54,730 nt of DNA, taken from positions 1 through 54,730 of the forward strand of contig CAYGFZ010000009.1 of NCBI GenBank assembly GCA_964349355.1, written 5' to 3'. Every line of letters starts with the position of its first letter. Position 1 is the first letter of the stretch. The DNA comes from JAUVXE01 sp964349355. GTDB taxonomy: Bacteria > Actinomycetota > Coriobacteriia > Anaerosomatales > SLCP01. The translations under genes were made by a program, and so were the position numbers. The notes under the pieces were generated by a model. It did no database searches. It worked only from the letters and a program-made list of their open reading frames with translations, and was not told where the DNA came from. Below, piece after piece: positions 1 to 8,691 of the stretch.

Positions 1-379
1 CAAGGTCGACATCGCTCGTCACGCGGGTGATCAGCTGTCCCGTGCTCGCGCGGTCGTGATAGGCGAACGACAGCCGCTGCAGTTTGTCGAAGATCGTGTT
101 GCGCAGATCGAACGCCACTCCGTGACTCACCTTTGCGGAGAGGTATCCCTGCAGGAAGCTGGCGATTCCTCCCACCACTGCCACTGCGATGAGGCCGACG
201 GCTCCGCGCCAGATCGCCCCTGTGTCCCCTTCGCCGATTCCCTGGTCGATGATGGACCGCAACAGTTGTGGCGAGATGAGGTCGGCCGCCGAGGAGGCGA
301 GTACCGCACATACCGCTGCGATGGCGGTGAATCGGTAGGAGCGCATGAAGCGCAGTGCACGCAGAAGGGATCGAGACAA
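1..379 (-). CDS. ABC exporter, N-terminal part (runs off left edge)
   Basis: N-terminal 126 residues of an ABC-type exporter half-transporter; the nucleotide-binding domain would lie beyond the left edge. Two hydrophobic helices are visible, followed by the first cytoplasmic-loop motif of type I exporters (LRNTIFDKLQRLSFAYHD, then STGQLITRVTSD). I chose a TTG start at 379 because GGGGAG lies 6 nt upstream; an ATG at 346 is the alternative. The substrate cannot be told. The membrane-domain family call is firm, and no paired half-transporter is visible upstream. Confidence 0.85.
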   Translation of the reverse strand, partial: MSRSLLRALRFMRSYRFTAIAAVCAVLASSAADLISPQLLRSIIDQGIGEGDTGAIWRGAVGLIAVAVVGGIASFLQGYLSAKVSHGVAFDLRNTIFDKLQRLSFAYHDRASTGQLITRVTSDVDL

Positions 380-551
380 AGTGGACTCCCCGAGGGGTCG
401 AAGGAGTGGGCCTTTGTGGAGCAGGTACGGTGCAGGATGGATTCTACCCGCAACTCGTCCGCCGCCCAACGTAAACGAGCCCCGGATGGGGCCCGTTCAC
501 GAAGGAGGAGGGTTAAGCAGGTGGCCGTCCGGCTACGGCAAAGCGTGTGAT

Positions 552-761
552 TCACCCATGAAGCACCGCGCTGATCCGCTGGTAATCGCGGATATCTATC
601 TCGCCACGCGCGAGTCGTGCGCGGGCCATACGGAGTGCTCCGTCGACTGCCGAGGGAGCGGGATCGAAGGCTGGTCGCGCAACGGGAAGTGCGTGTCCGT
701 TGCGGACCGCAAGCGCGATGAGGACGAGCAGTGCCGAGATCAAAATGACCCCTGTGAACAT
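552..761 (-). CDS. small membrane protein with C-terminal SHOCT-like segment
   Basis: A 69-residue protein with one N-terminal transmembrane helix (about residues 3-18) and a C-terminal stretch RARLARGEIDIRDYQRI that fits the SHOCT (short C-terminal) domain, an oligomerisation-type motif at the ends of many bacterial membrane proteins. The ATG at 761 is preceded by GGGGAG with almost no spacing, so a nearby upstream GTG is possible; a longer reading frame to 863 looks unlike coding sequence before this point. Function unknown. Confidence 0.6.
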   Translation of the reverse strand: MFTGVILISALLVLIALAVRNGHALPVARPAFDPAPSAVDGALRMARARLARGEIDIRDYQRISAVLHG

Positions 762-872
762 CTCCCCAACCCCCACTTCGATCGGTTCAGCATCACACCG
801 AGTATGCCCGCTTGGAGCGCAGGGTGCATGAAGCGGGTGTGGAGTTCGTATGGAGGTCGACACCGTGGGGTG

Positions 873-1862
873 CTAAGCAGGGATTTCGCCAGGAATCGTT
901 TCCACGGGAAGCGCAGCCTCCGGAGCGGTTGTGACGACAGCGGGCCGTGTGGGTGCGGTCGTCGTGAGGGCGACGCCTGTCACGATGACGGCCATCCCCG
1001 CGATCACCCACATATCCACCGGCTCAGGTGAAGCGATGAGGCCGATCGTTCCGGCGAGCCAGCCCAGGAAGACCGCGACGATAGGGTTCACGTAGGTATA
1101 GGTCATGACTTTCGAGGTCGCCACGTTGCGCAGGAGCCACACGAACGACGTGAACGCCACGCACGAACCGAAGATCGTAAGGTAGGCGAGCGCCCACACG
1201 CCGCCTGCGGTGATGCTCCCCATCCTCGGGATCTCGCCGAGGAGCGCGCCGAGCACCAACAGCACTCCGCCCGCGATCAGCATCTCGTAGCCGGTCGCCA
1301 CGACCGCATTCGCTTTCACCGGCCGGCGTTTGGAGATGAGCGATCCGGTAGTCCAGAGCATCGTCGCGAAGATCTGGAGCGCCACACCGATCCACTCCAC
1401 GCCAGAACCATGCACGCCGATGATCCTCGGCCACATAAGGAGACCGAGTCCCGAGAAGCCGATTACGAGGCCGAAGACTCCCCGGGCGGTAGGGCGCTCC
1501 ATGCCGGGGAGGATCCCCTCGGCGGTCGCGACCCACAGCGGGATGAGGGCCACGATGAGTGCCGAGAGGCTCGACGGGATGAACTGCTCGGCCAGCACGG
1601 TGAAGTACATGCCGCCGCACAGCAGGAAGATGCCGACGACCGATACGGTCACGAGGTCGTGGTGGGAGAGTCGGATGCGCCAACCGCGCCACGTCGCGAA
1701 AGTGAGCAGGATGAGACCCGCGAGCGCGAGACGCAGACCCGTGAAGAGAGTGGGCGGCATCTCGTGTTCGAGACCGATGCGGATCGCAAGGTATGTCGAA
1801 CCCCAGATGACGTACATCGCCGCAAAGGCGAGAAGCGTCTTGATATCGAATCTATGGGACAC
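873..1862 (-). CDS. EamA/DMT-family transporter
   Basis: A 329-residue integral membrane protein of the drug/metabolite transporter superfamily with about ten helices in two EamA repeats. The signature YVIWGSTYLAIRIGL at the start of the first repeat is typical of the YedA/RhtA-like branch of amino-acid and metabolite exporters. I prefer the GTG at 1862, which has GGAG 5 nt upstream; an in-frame ATG at 1901 would add 13 residues. The C-terminus is hydrophilic. Substrate unknown; it is transcribed away from the two-CW gene. Confidence 0.88.
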   Translation of the reverse strand: MSHRFDIKTLLAFAAMYVIWGSTYLAIRIGLEHEMPPTLFTGLRLALAGLILLTFATWRGWRIRLSHHDLVTVSVVGIFLLCGGMYFTVLAEQFIPSSLSALIVALIPLWVATAEGILPGMERPTARGVFGLVIGFSGLGLLMWPRIIGVHGSGVEWIGVALQIFATMLWTTGSLISKRRPVKANAVVATGYEMLIAGGVLLVLGALLGEIPRMGSITAGGVWALAYLTIFGSCVAFTSFVWLLRNVATSKVMTYTYVNPIVAVFLGWLAGTIGLIASPEPVDMWVIAGMAVIVTGVALTTTAPTRPAVVTTAPEAALPVETIPGEIPA

Positions 1863-2005
1863 GTGTGCTCCGGTTCGAGGGTGTCGGGCGATGGACCCCA
1901 AACAGGATACTCCCGAACCGGTCAGGTGGCACGTTCTATGCTAAAACACGGGCGTTAACTGCTCGAATCCATGAACCGCCACGCTTGAGGAGTGATCGTC
2001 CTATC

Positions 2006-2329
2006 GTGGGACCGCAGCCGACGCTCAACTGTTGGGAGTACCAGGGGTGTGAACGACAGCCGGGCGGGCGCCTGGAGTCGGAGCACGGACCATGTCCTGT
2101 GGCGACAGCTGAGGCACTGCACGGATCCAACGGCGGGATCAACGGTGGACGGTCGTGCTGGGCGGTCGATGACACTCTGTGTGGGGGAGAGCCCTCCGGT
2201 CCGCAGGAACATAAGATCCACGAGTGCCGAAAGTGCTCGTTCCGCTCGCGCGTGCAGATCGAGGCGGGGTTGGAACTCATGCCGGACTCCGAGTTGCGCT
2301 CCCGGCTCCTCGTGTCCGAGCCGAAATGA
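2006..2329 (+). CDS. two-CW domain protein
   Basis: A 107-residue Cys-rich cytoplasmic protein recognised by NCWEYQGCERQPGG near the N-terminus, a second RSCWAVDDTLCGG block and a final CRKCSF. These are the paired Cys-Trp segments of the two-CW family, common in anaerobes and often next to regulators; the cysteines probably bind a metal or cluster. Start taken as GTG at 2006, with GAGGAG rather far upstream (13 nt); no in-frame ATG lies before the conserved block. Precise role unknown. Confidence 0.72.
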   Translation: MGPQPTLNCWEYQGCERQPGGRLESEHGPCPVATAEALHGSNGGINGGRSCWAVDDTLCGGEPSGPQEHKIHECRKCSFRSRVQIEAGLELMPDSELRSRLLVSEPK

Positions 2330-2377
2330 TCCCGTAGTAACGGCGATACCGCGCCTGAATCGCGCTACACTCCTCTC

Positions 2378-2777
2378 ATGTATGCTTACGAGTTCCATCG
2401 CCCTGCGCTGAGCATGGACATCGTGCTCCTCTCGAGGCCTGCTGATGACCGGCGACTTCTTCTGGTGCGCCGCGGTCGTGAACCCTACCGTGACATGTGG
2501 GCGCTTCGAGGAGACCGGGCTGCGCTTCGACGGACCGCTCGCGTGCGAGCATCGTCGCGTCCATGCGCGCGATGTGAGACCCTCACCGTCACAGGTGACT
2601 TCCACTGGGATGCGAACCGTGATAGCTTTCACTTGTACGGTGACCTTTCTTGTGGGGACTGTGGCTGTGTCGCAACTACCATTACCCCAGCTCAGAGGGT
2701 CACCGTCACCTATTTCAAGCAGAAGCCCCGGCCGCATTCCGGTCGAGATCGAGGCCATGTCCAAGCGGTTCCTGTAA
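2378..2777 (+). pseudogene. decayed NUDIX hydrolase
   Basis: The first 45 codons read like the N-terminus of an ADP-ribose-pyrophosphatase-type NUDIX protein (MDIVLLSRP, LLLVRRGREPYRDMWAL). The expected glycine-rich part and NUDIX box are then lost: the box fragment FEETGLRFDGPL appears in another frame at about 2500. The last 18 codons (2724-2777, ending AMSKRFL) are in that second frame and have high third-position GC like a real gene end. I read this as a frameshifted, internally deleted gene. A TACACT -10-like box lies at 2366. The middle part (2570-2720) is not explained. Confidence 0.5.
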
Positions 2778-2789
2778 GGAGTAGCGGCG

Positions 2790-3152
2790 ATGGCGCTCGA
2801 CATCCTCATCATCATGAACAACTACTTCCACGACGTCGCGACCGCCGTGCTGCTTTCGGCCGCTGTGGTGATGTGGGCGCTGTACACTCAGGCCCGCCGA
2901 GGAGGTCCCGACGAGGTGGCACTACTCGCGCGGCTCTACCCGTTTCTCACCCGGTTCGCGATCTTTGCACTGGCATGGGTGGTGCTCGGCGGAATCCCGC
3001 GGGCAGTGTTCTTTAACTCGCACGACCTCGGCGCGGTACGGGGCGATCTGGCGATCCCGATCGCGGTCAAACACGTGGTCGAAGTCGCAGCGGTCGCCGC
3101 AGGTGTGGTGCTGTGGAGGCGGGTGAAGTACCTGATAGAGGTTCGCCGCTAG
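2790..3152 (+). CDS. small four-helix membrane protein
   Basis: A 120-residue hydrophobic protein with four predicted membrane helices (about residues 13-31, 48-68, 84-96 and 94-112, the last two close together). It starts with ATG and has AAGGAG 9 nt upstream. I do not recognise the family. The helices carry few charges and no obvious metal or haem ligand set, although His14 in NNYFHDVAT and a His in the last helix region are present. It immediately precedes the methionine T-box but is not part of that operon, because a promoter lies between them. Confidence 0.65.
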   Translation: MALDILIIMNNYFHDVATAVLLSAAVVMWALYTQARRGGPDEVALLARLYPFLTRFAIFALAWVVLGGIPRAVFFNSHDLGAVRGDLAIPIAVKHVVEVAAVAAGVVLWRRVKYLIEVRR

Positions 3153-3187
3153 CAGGGTACACTGCGCCACTCCTGCGGCGTCCTCGA

Positions 3188-3216
3188 TTGACGCACCGGC
3201 GCCACGGGCGTATCCT
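3188..3216 (+). promoter_or_regulatory. sigma-70-type promoter of the methionine operon
   Basis: TTGACG at 3188-3193 and TATCCT at 3211-3216 are separated by exactly 17 bp, giving an expected start near 3223, just ahead of Stem I of the T-box leader. A second weak -10-like TACACT lies at 3158. Confidence 0.6.
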
Positions 3217-3235
3217 CCTCACCAATCGAACAACC

Positions 3236-3535
3236 TGCCTGTGATGGGGATGAGTACGCGGTCCGGTAGGGCCTTCAGAGAGCCGGGGTAGCTGCGAACC
3301 GGTGCCTGACAAACCGCGGAACATGGCCCCGGAGGCATCCGGAGGAACGGCGCATCGCGCCCAGTAATGCCGGACGGTCGCCCCCGTTACCTCGGGCTAC
3401 ATGAACATCGGACCCCCTCGGCGAATCTTCCGCCAGCCGGGGTGAGCTGCCACCGGTCCCGTGTTCGAGATGAGGCCGCGCATGGTGCGGCGAAGTCGGG
3501 TGGTACCGCGAAGGCTCACGCCTTTCGCCCTGACA
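3236..3535 (+). promoter_or_regulatory. methionine-specific T-box riboswitch
   Basis: This leader senses uncharged tRNA. Stem I is visible: GGGG 3246-3249 pairs with CCCC 3327-3330, CGCGG 3256-3260 pairs with CCGCG 3314-3318, and the specifier loop between them has the AGTA (3252-3255) and GGAAC (3318-3322) S-turn sides. The specifier triplet is ATG at 3323-3325, i.e. tRNA-Met. The apical motifs CAGAGAGCCGG and GCTGCGAACCGG are canonical. The T-box GGGTGGTACCGCG is at 3498-3510; its UGGU bulge would pair with an ACCA acceptor end. The hairpin GCGAAGGC...GCCTTTCGC follows. No T-run terminator follows, so control is probably translational, as in many actinobacterial T-boxes. Confidence 0.92.
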
Positions 3536-3583
3536 TGACTGTCCGGGGTGGAAGGCGTTATCTATGTACGGGGGTGTTCGGAC

Positions 3584-4762
3584 GTGACCAAGAGTTTCGA
3601 GGAGATCAACGCGAAGATCGCGAGCGGCGAGGCGGTGGTGATGACCGCCGAGGAGTTCGCCGCGCTCGCTGCAGACGATGGAGTGGGCGAGGCAGCCCGG
3701 CGCGTGGACGTGGTGACGACCGGCACCTTCGGCCCGATGTGTTCGAGCGGCGCGTTCCTAAACTTCGGCCACCCAGATCCTCCCATCAAGATGAGCGAGA
3801 TCACGCTGAACGACGTGCCTGCGAGCGGCGGGCTTGCGGCGGTCGACACCTACCTCGGCGCCACCGAGCCGAGCCGCAACCGCGGCATCGAGTACGGAGG
3901 CGCGCACGTCATCGAGGACCTGTTGCGCGGACGCGCGGTGCGGCTGCGAGCGACGGGGCCGGGCACCGACTGCTATCCGGGCACCGAGATCGACACGCAC
4001 GTCACGCTCGACGACCTCAATCAGGCCTACCTCTTCAACCCGCGCAACGCCTACCAGAACTACGCGGTGGCGGTGAACAGCGGCGACCGTGCGCTCTACA
4101 CCTACCTCGGCACGCTGCTGCCGCATTTCGGGAATGCGACCTACTGCTCGGCAGGTGCGCTCTCGCCGCTGCTCAACGACCCCACCTACCGCACGATCGG
4201 GGTGGGTACGCGCTGCTTCGTGGCCGGCGCGCCGGGATACGTCGCCTGGCAGGGAACGCAGCACAACCCGGACCAGGAACGCGACGAGAACGGAGTGCCG
4301 GTCGCCCCGGCCGGCACGCTCGCGGTCATCGCCGACCTGAAAGCCGCGAGCCACGAGTACTTCAGCGCAGCGACGTTCACCGGCTACGGGGTGAGCGCGT
4401 TCGTCGGCATCGGCATCCCGATCCCTGTGCTCGACGAGGATATCGCCGCCACCCTCGCGCTCACCGACGCCGATCTCACCGCCACCGTCTTCGACTACGG
4501 CGTCGCGCGCCGTTCGCGTCCCGCGCTCGCGCGTGTGTCCTACGCGGAGCTGCGTAGCGGGTCGATCCAGGTCGAGGGCCGCGAGGTTCCCACCGGTCCG
4601 ATCTCCTCGCTCGCGGTCGCTCGCGCGATCGCCGCCGAGCTTAAGCGCTGGGTGGCCGAGGGCGGCTTCACGCTCGCTCCGCCGCTCGAGGCGCTGCCGC
4701 GTCCCGGGACGGGTGCGCCCGGCGTCAAGCCGCTCGAGATCCGCACCGGGGAGGCGATCTAG
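3584..4762 (+). CDS. L-aspartate-semialdehyde sulfurtransferase (homocysteine biosynthesis, COG1900)
   Basis: A 392-residue member of the HcyBio/DUF39 family (MA1821-like), which converts aspartate semialdehyde directly to homocysteine by reductive sulfur insertion without O-acylhomoserine. Two conserved cysteines are seen, Cys53 in GPMCSSGAF and Cys130 in TDCYPGTEI, matching the family's essential pair. The GTG at 3584 has GGGGG 9 nt upstream; an in-frame GTG at 3548 is less likely. Length is normal. It is the first gene after the tRNA-Met T-box and lies 2 nt before its NIL-ferredoxin partner, which agrees with the proposed function. Confidence 0.93.
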   Translation: MTKSFEEINAKIASGEAVVMTAEEFAALAADDGVGEAARRVDVVTTGTFGPMCSSGAFLNFGHPDPPIKMSEITLNDVPASGGLAAVDTYLGATEPSRNRGIEYGGAHVIEDLLRGRAVRLRATGPGTDCYPGTEIDTHVTLDDLNQAYLFNPRNAYQNYAVAVNSGDRALYTYLGTLLPHFGNATYCSAGALSPLLNDPTYRTIGVGTRCFVAGAPGYVAWQGTQHNPDQERDENGVPVAPAGTLAVIADLKAASHEYFSAATFTGYGVSAFVGIGIPIPVLDEDIAATLALTDADLTATVFDYGVARRSRPALARVSYAELRSGSIQVEGREVPTGPISSLAVARAIAAELKRWVAEGGFTLAPPLEALPRPGTGAPGVKPLEIRTGEAI

Positions 4763-4764
4763 CG

Positions 4765-5172
4765 ATGCCACGCAGACGGTTCGACCTTACATTCCCTCCT
4801 CGGCAGGCGACCAAGGCGATCACGTACCACCTGGTGAAGGACTTCGACCTGGTGCCCAACATCTTGCGCGCGCAGATACAGCCCGGGCAGGAGGGGCGGA
4901 TGCTGCTCGAGTTGACCGGGCCGCGCGAGGCGTTCGAAGCGGGTATTGCGTTCCTGGAGGCCGAGGGGATCGCGGTACACCCCGCCGCGAGCGACATCTG
5001 CCTTGACGAGGAGGCGTGCGTGGTCTGCGGGCTGTGCACTGCGGTGTGCCGTCCCGGAGCGCTCACACTCTGTGTCAAGGACGCGACGCTCGTGTTCGAC
5101 AAGGACGAGTGCGTGTATTGTGAAGCGTGCGTTCTTGCGTGCCCGCGCAGGGCCATCACGCTGCGCTTCTAG
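4765..5172 (+). CDS. NIL-domain 4Fe-4S ferredoxin, homocysteine-biosynthesis partner
   Basis: A 135-residue protein with an N-terminal NIL domain (residues 1-75; the ligand-binding fold found in methionine ABC ATPases) and two 4Fe-4S motifs, Cys85-88-91-95 and Cys116-119-122-126. It matches MA1822-type proteins, which help deliver electrons or sulfur to the COG1900 sulfurtransferase, and is encoded directly behind that gene. Further cysteines (79, 103) are present. The NIL domain suggests sensing or binding of a methionine-related ligand. Confidence 0.92.
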   Translation: MPRRRFDLTFPPRQATKAITYHLVKDFDLVPNILRAQIQPGQEGRMLLELTGPREAFEAGIAFLEAEGIAVHPAASDICLDEEACVVCGLCTAVCRPGALTLCVKDATLVFDKDECVYCEACVLACPRRAITLRF

Positions 5173-5208
5173 GGGTTCGCCGGGCGACCATGCGAAAGGC
5201 CGCTTGAG

Positions 5209-5547
5209 ATGGAGTCATACCTGTTCATACGCATCATCGTGATCGCAGCGTTCATAGCGATCCCCGTGATGTGTCTGGTGTTCCCGCTCGCCGCGCGCGT
5301 GGGGCTCGTTCCTGCGTATCGCGCGCTACGGGCCGGGCTCTGGGGCTTTATCGTGGTGGCCGCCGGAGCGCTTGGCTGGGCAGGGGCGAGTGGTGAGTGG
5401 AGCCGGTTCGCACGCGACCAGGGATTCGGTGAGTTGGTGCAGGTCGTGGGGTTCTTCGGCGTATTCATGTTCATCATCTACTTCATGGGATCGCGCTATA
5501 TCTCCGACATACTGCGCAAGGCGCGCCATGAGGAAGGGACCGAATAG
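5209..5547 (+). CDS. unknown three-TM protein inside the methionine operon
   Basis: A 112-residue protein with hydrophobic segments at about residues 6-28, 40-58 and 78-94 and a positively charged C-terminal tail (RKARHEEGTE). It begins with ATG 36 nt after the ferredoxin, and metH starts 1 nt after its stop, so it is co-transcribed with the pathway genes. I do not recognise the family, and no catalytic motif is visible. Its position suggests a role in sulfur or methionine handling at the membrane, but this is inference only. Confidence 0.8.
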   Translation: MESYLFIRIIVIAAFIAIPVMCLVFPLAARVGLVPAYRALRAGLWGFIVVAAGALGWAGASGEWSRFARDQGFGELVQVVGFFGVFMFIIYFMGSRYISDILRKARHEEGTE

Positions 5548-5548
5548 C

Positions 5549-8002
5549 ATGCCCGATATCGCGATGAGGCTCGGCGGCGAGGTGCTGGTGATCGACGGCG
5601 CGTTTGGCACCATGCTCCAGCGTGCCGGGATCCCTGCCGAACAGTGTCCCGAGCAGCTCAACGTGACCGCGCCCGAGATCGTGGGCGGCATCCACCGCGA
5701 CTACGTGCTCGCCGGCGCCGACTGCGTGACCACCAACTCCTTTGGTGGCACACGCGTCAAGCTCGCCGAGTACGGCCTCTCCGAGCAGGTGGAGCTGCTC
5801 AACCGTGCGGCGGTGAAGGTGGCGCGTTCGGCGGGTGCCCAACACGTGCTCGCCGACGTCGGTCCCACAGGCCTCGTGCTCGAGCCCCTCGGCACCGCGA
5901 CGTTCGACGAGGTGTTCGAGCTGTTCGCCGAGCAGATCACAGCGCTCGTCGCCGAGGAACCCGACGCCATCATCATCGAGACGATGACCGACATCGCTGA
6001 GGCCCGGTGCGCCGTGCTTGCCGCGCGCAGCGTGTGCGACCTGCCGGTGTTCGCGAGCGTGACCTTCGGGCTTGCGGGGCGGATGGACCTCTCCGGCACC
6101 GACCCTGCGACCGCGGCAGTCGTGCTCGAGGCCGCTGGCGCGAACGCGGTCGGCATGAACTGCGGGCTCGGGCCCGAGCAGATGCTGCCGCTCGTTTCCG
6201 CGATGGCGGACGCGACGACGCTGCCGTTGATCGTGCAGCCCAACGCCGGGCTGCCCCGGCTCGCCGATGGCCGCACGATCTTCCCCGGCACAGCCGACGA
6301 GATGGGCACGTACGCCGCACGCTTCGTGGATGCGGGCGCGTCGCTCGTGGGCTCGTGCTGCGGCTCGTCGCCCTCGTTCACGGGGGCGATCGTCGACTTC
6401 GCAAAGGAGCTGCCGGTGCGCGAGCGCACGGCTGCGGGTACGGCGGGCGCTGGACTCGTGGTCGCCGGCCCTCGCGGCTCCGCGCGCATCGGCGGAGGAT
6501 CGCCTCTCGCGGTCATCGGCGAGCGCATCAACCCCACCGGCAAGCCCGCCCTGGCCGATTCGCTGCGCGCCGACTCGATGGAGGTCGTGCGCTCCTTCGC
6601 CGTCCAACAGCAGCACTCCGGTGCGCACCTGCTCGACGTGAACGTCGGCGCGCCGGGCGTGGAGGCCACGACAGCACTGCCAGCCGCCGTGAAGGCGCTT
6701 ATCGCGATGTGCGACCTGCCGCTCGTGCTCGACACCACCGACTACACCGCGCTCGAGGCTGCGCTTCGCGTCTATCCGGGCCGCGCGCTCGTGAACTCTG
6801 TGAGCGGCGAGGAGGCCTCGATGGAGGCCGTACTGCCGCTGGTCGCTCGCTACGGCGCCGCGGTCGTGGTCCTTGCCCTCGACGACGACGGCATTCCTGA
6901 TACTCCCGAGGGCCGCGTTGCGGTCGTGCGCCGCGTGCGGGACCGCGCGCTTGCGTGGGGCATCCCCGAGCGCTACCTGCTCGTCGACGTGCTCACGCTC
7001 ACCGCCGCGACCGACCCGTCCGCCGCAGCTACCACCCTTGAGGCGCTGCGAGCCGTCTCGCGCGACCTCGGCCTCGCAACGATGCTCGGCGTGAGCAACG
7101 TCAGCCACGGCCTGCCTGGCCGCCCGGCGCTCAACGCCGCATTCCTCTCGATGGCCGCAGCCGCCGGTCTCGACGCTGCGATCGTGAACCCCGGCGACTT
7201 CGAGGTAGCCCGCGCCATCACCGCCGCCGACGCTCTCCTCGGCCGAGACGACCAGGCCGCTGCCTGGATCGCGCGCACCAAGGCCGAGGACCGTGCAGTT
7301 GGCGGAGACGCCGTAGGCCCCCGCCGAGGACTGTCTGAGCACGGAGCCTCCCGGCCCTCCGACCCGGCGGCCGCACTCGCTTCCGCCGTCGAATCAGGCG
7401 ACACCGATGGCGCTCCAACCCTCGTCGACGCCCTTATCGCCGAGGGCATGGCGCCCGCGGCGGTGATATCGGACGTGCTCACGCCCGCTATCCAGCGCCT
7501 CGGTGACGCCTTCGGTAAAGGTGAGGCGTTCCTGCCGCAGCTCATGGTCGCCGCAAGCGCGATGAAGGTAGCTGTCGACCGCGCCAAGACGCACCTGCCT
7601 GCGGCAGAGGCTGCGGCGACTGCCGGCACGGTCGTCTTCGCGACGGTCAAGGGCGACATCCACTCGATCGGCAAGGACATCTGCGTCTCGCTCCTCGAGA
7701 GCCAGGGTTTTGCGGTGCGCGACCTCGGCGTGGACGTTCCTGCCGAGACGGTTGCCTCGGCAGCTGCTGAAGCTGGCGCGGATGCGGTCTGTCTCTCGGC
7801 GCTGATGACCACGACGCTGCCCGCGATGAAGGCTACGATAGAGGCGGTCGGCGACTCCGCACCCGGCACCCCGGTGCTCGTGGGCGGGGCCGTCGTGACC
7901 GAGGAGTGGGCACGAACGGTCGGTGCCGGCTACTCCGACGACGCGCCGGGATGCGTGCGCGAGGTCTCCTCGGCGATAGCGCGGAAGGGACGTGCGACGT
8001 GA
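5549..8002 (+). CDS. metH: cobalamin-dependent methionine synthase, short form without reactivation domain
   Basis: An 817-residue enzyme that moves a methyl group from 5-methyl-THF to homocysteine through B12. Domains in order: homocysteine S-methyltransferase (about 1-290) with zinc ligands Cys205, Cys270 and Cys271; pterin-binding barrel (about 320-580; starts VIGERINPTGK); helical B12 cap and Rossmann domain (about 620-817) with the cobalt ligand His705 in GDIHSIGKD. The adenosylmethionine-dependent reactivation domain of E. coli MetH is absent. Start is ATG 5549, 1 nt after the upstream stop; the much longer open frame to 5372 overlaps that gene and is not used. It overlaps metV by GTGA. 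Confidence 0.95.
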   Translation: MPDIAMRLGGEVLVIDGAFGTMLQRAGIPAEQCPEQLNVTAPEIVGGIHRDYVLAGADCVTTNSFGGTRVKLAEYGLSEQVELLNRAAVKVARSAGAQHVLADVGPTGLVLEPLGTATFDEVFELFAEQITALVAEEPDAIIIETMTDIAEARCAVLAARSVCDLPVFASVTFGLAGRMDLSGTDPATAAVVLEAAGANAVGMNCGLGPEQMLPLVSAMADATTLPLIVQPNAGLPRLADGRTIFPGTADEMGTYAARFVDAGASLVGSCCGSSPSFTGAIVDFAKELPVRERTAAGTAGAGLVVAGPRGSARIGGGSPLAVIGERINPTGKPALADSLRADSMEVVRSFAVQQQHSGAHLLDVNVGAPGVEATTALPAAVKALIAMCDLPLVLDTTDYTALEAALRVYPGRALVNSVSGEEASMEAVLPLVARYGAAVVVLALDDDGIPDTPEGRVAVVRRVRDRALAWGIPERYLLVDVLTLTAATDPSAAATTLEALRAVSRDLGLATMLGVSNVSHGLPGRPALNAAFLSMAAAAGLDAAIVNPGDFEVARAITAADALLGRDDQAAAWIARTKAEDRAVGGDAVGPRRGLSEHGASRPSDPAAALASAVESGDTDGAPTLVDALIAEGMAPAAVISDVLTPAIQRLGDAFGKGEAFLPQLMVAASAMKVAVDRAKTHLPAAEAAATAGTVVFATVKGDIHSIGKDICVSLLESQGFAVRDLGVDVPAETVASAAAEAGADAVCLSALMTTTLPAMKATIEAVGDSAPGTPVLVGGAVVTEEWARTVGAGYSDDAPGCVREVSSAIARKGRAT

Positions 8003-8691
8003 TCATCACAAAGCCGCGTGACTGGGAGCGCATCATCGCCAACTTCGATGAGGCCGGGGCGACGCGCATCTTCATCATGGGGTGTGGTCAGTGTGCCACG
8101 GTTGCCAAGACCGGCGGCGAGGACGAGGTACATGTGGCAGCTGCGAAACTCAAGGAGGGCGGCCGCGAGGTCACCGGCTGGGCGATCGGCGAGGTCACGT
8201 GCCACGAGGGCGGTACCCGGCTCACCACACGCAAGAACTCCGGTTCGATCGAGTCCGCCGAGGCGGTGCTCGTGCTCTCGTGTGGCGCGGGCGTGCAGAC
8301 AGTCGCCGATGCGACCGACAAGCCGGTCTTTCCCGGGCTCGAGAGCGCGTTCCTCGGCAACGTGGTGCGCCACGGAGTCTTCGAGGAGCGCTGTCAGATG
8401 TGCGGTGAGTGCGTACTCGATCTCACTGCCGGCATCTGCCCCGTGACGACCTGCCCGAAGGGGTTGCTCAACGGCCCGTGCGGCGGGATGTGGGAGGGTA
8501 AGTGCGAGGTCGTGACCGACCGCGAGTGCACGCACGTTCTGATTCGCAGGCGGCTCGAGAGCCAGGGGCGCGGGCGCGCAGCGGGAGCCGCGGGGTCTGG
8601 TGTACTTGCGCCCAAGGACTTCAGCAAGAAGCTCAAGCCCGGCAAGGTGAACCTGCGCGAGGGGCGCACGCGTGGGGAGAGCAGCCGATGA
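7999..8691 (+). CDS. metV: MetV-type methylenetetrahydrofolate reductase C-terminal-domain protein
   Basis: A 230-residue Fe-S protein of the MetV family, which pairs with MetF in acetogens and other anaerobes to make an NADH-independent (possibly ferredoxin-linked) methylene-THF reductase. Cysteine motifs include MGCGQCA near residue 33, a CQMCGEC site and the CPVTTCPKGLLNGPCGG block typical of the family, which probably hold the cluster. The GTG start at 7999 overlaps the metH stop, and the stop overlaps the ATG of metF, so the three are translationally coupled. Confidence 0.9.
   Translation: MIITKPRDWERIIANFDEAGATRIFIMGCGQCATVAKTGGEDEVHVAAAKLKEGGREVTGWAIGEVTCHEGGTRLTTRKNSGSIESAEAVLVLSCGAGVQTVADATDKPVFPGLESAFLGNVVRHGVFEERCQMCGECVLDLTAGICPVTTCPKGLLNGPCGGMWEGKCEVVTDRECTHVLIRRRLESQGRGRAAGAAGSGVLAPKDFSKKLKPGKVNLREGRTRGESSR

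Noticed and set aside
1927..1942. Sigma-54-like TGGCACG-N4-ATGCT ahead of the two-CW gene
   Set aside because: One mismatch from consensus, but sigma-54 is rare in Actinobacteria and no enhancer-binding regulator is nearby; probably chance.
2570..2720. Small gene in the frame reading TGDFHWDANRDSFHLYGDLS
   Set aside because: Lies inside the decayed NUDIX region, has no start or ribosome site and lacks the high third-position GC of neighbours; kept only as unexplained.
5483..7342. Very long minus-strand frames opposite metH, ligA and other genes
   Set aside because: Typical shadow frames of high-GC coding DNA; the sequence is Arg/Ala/His-rich and matches nothing.
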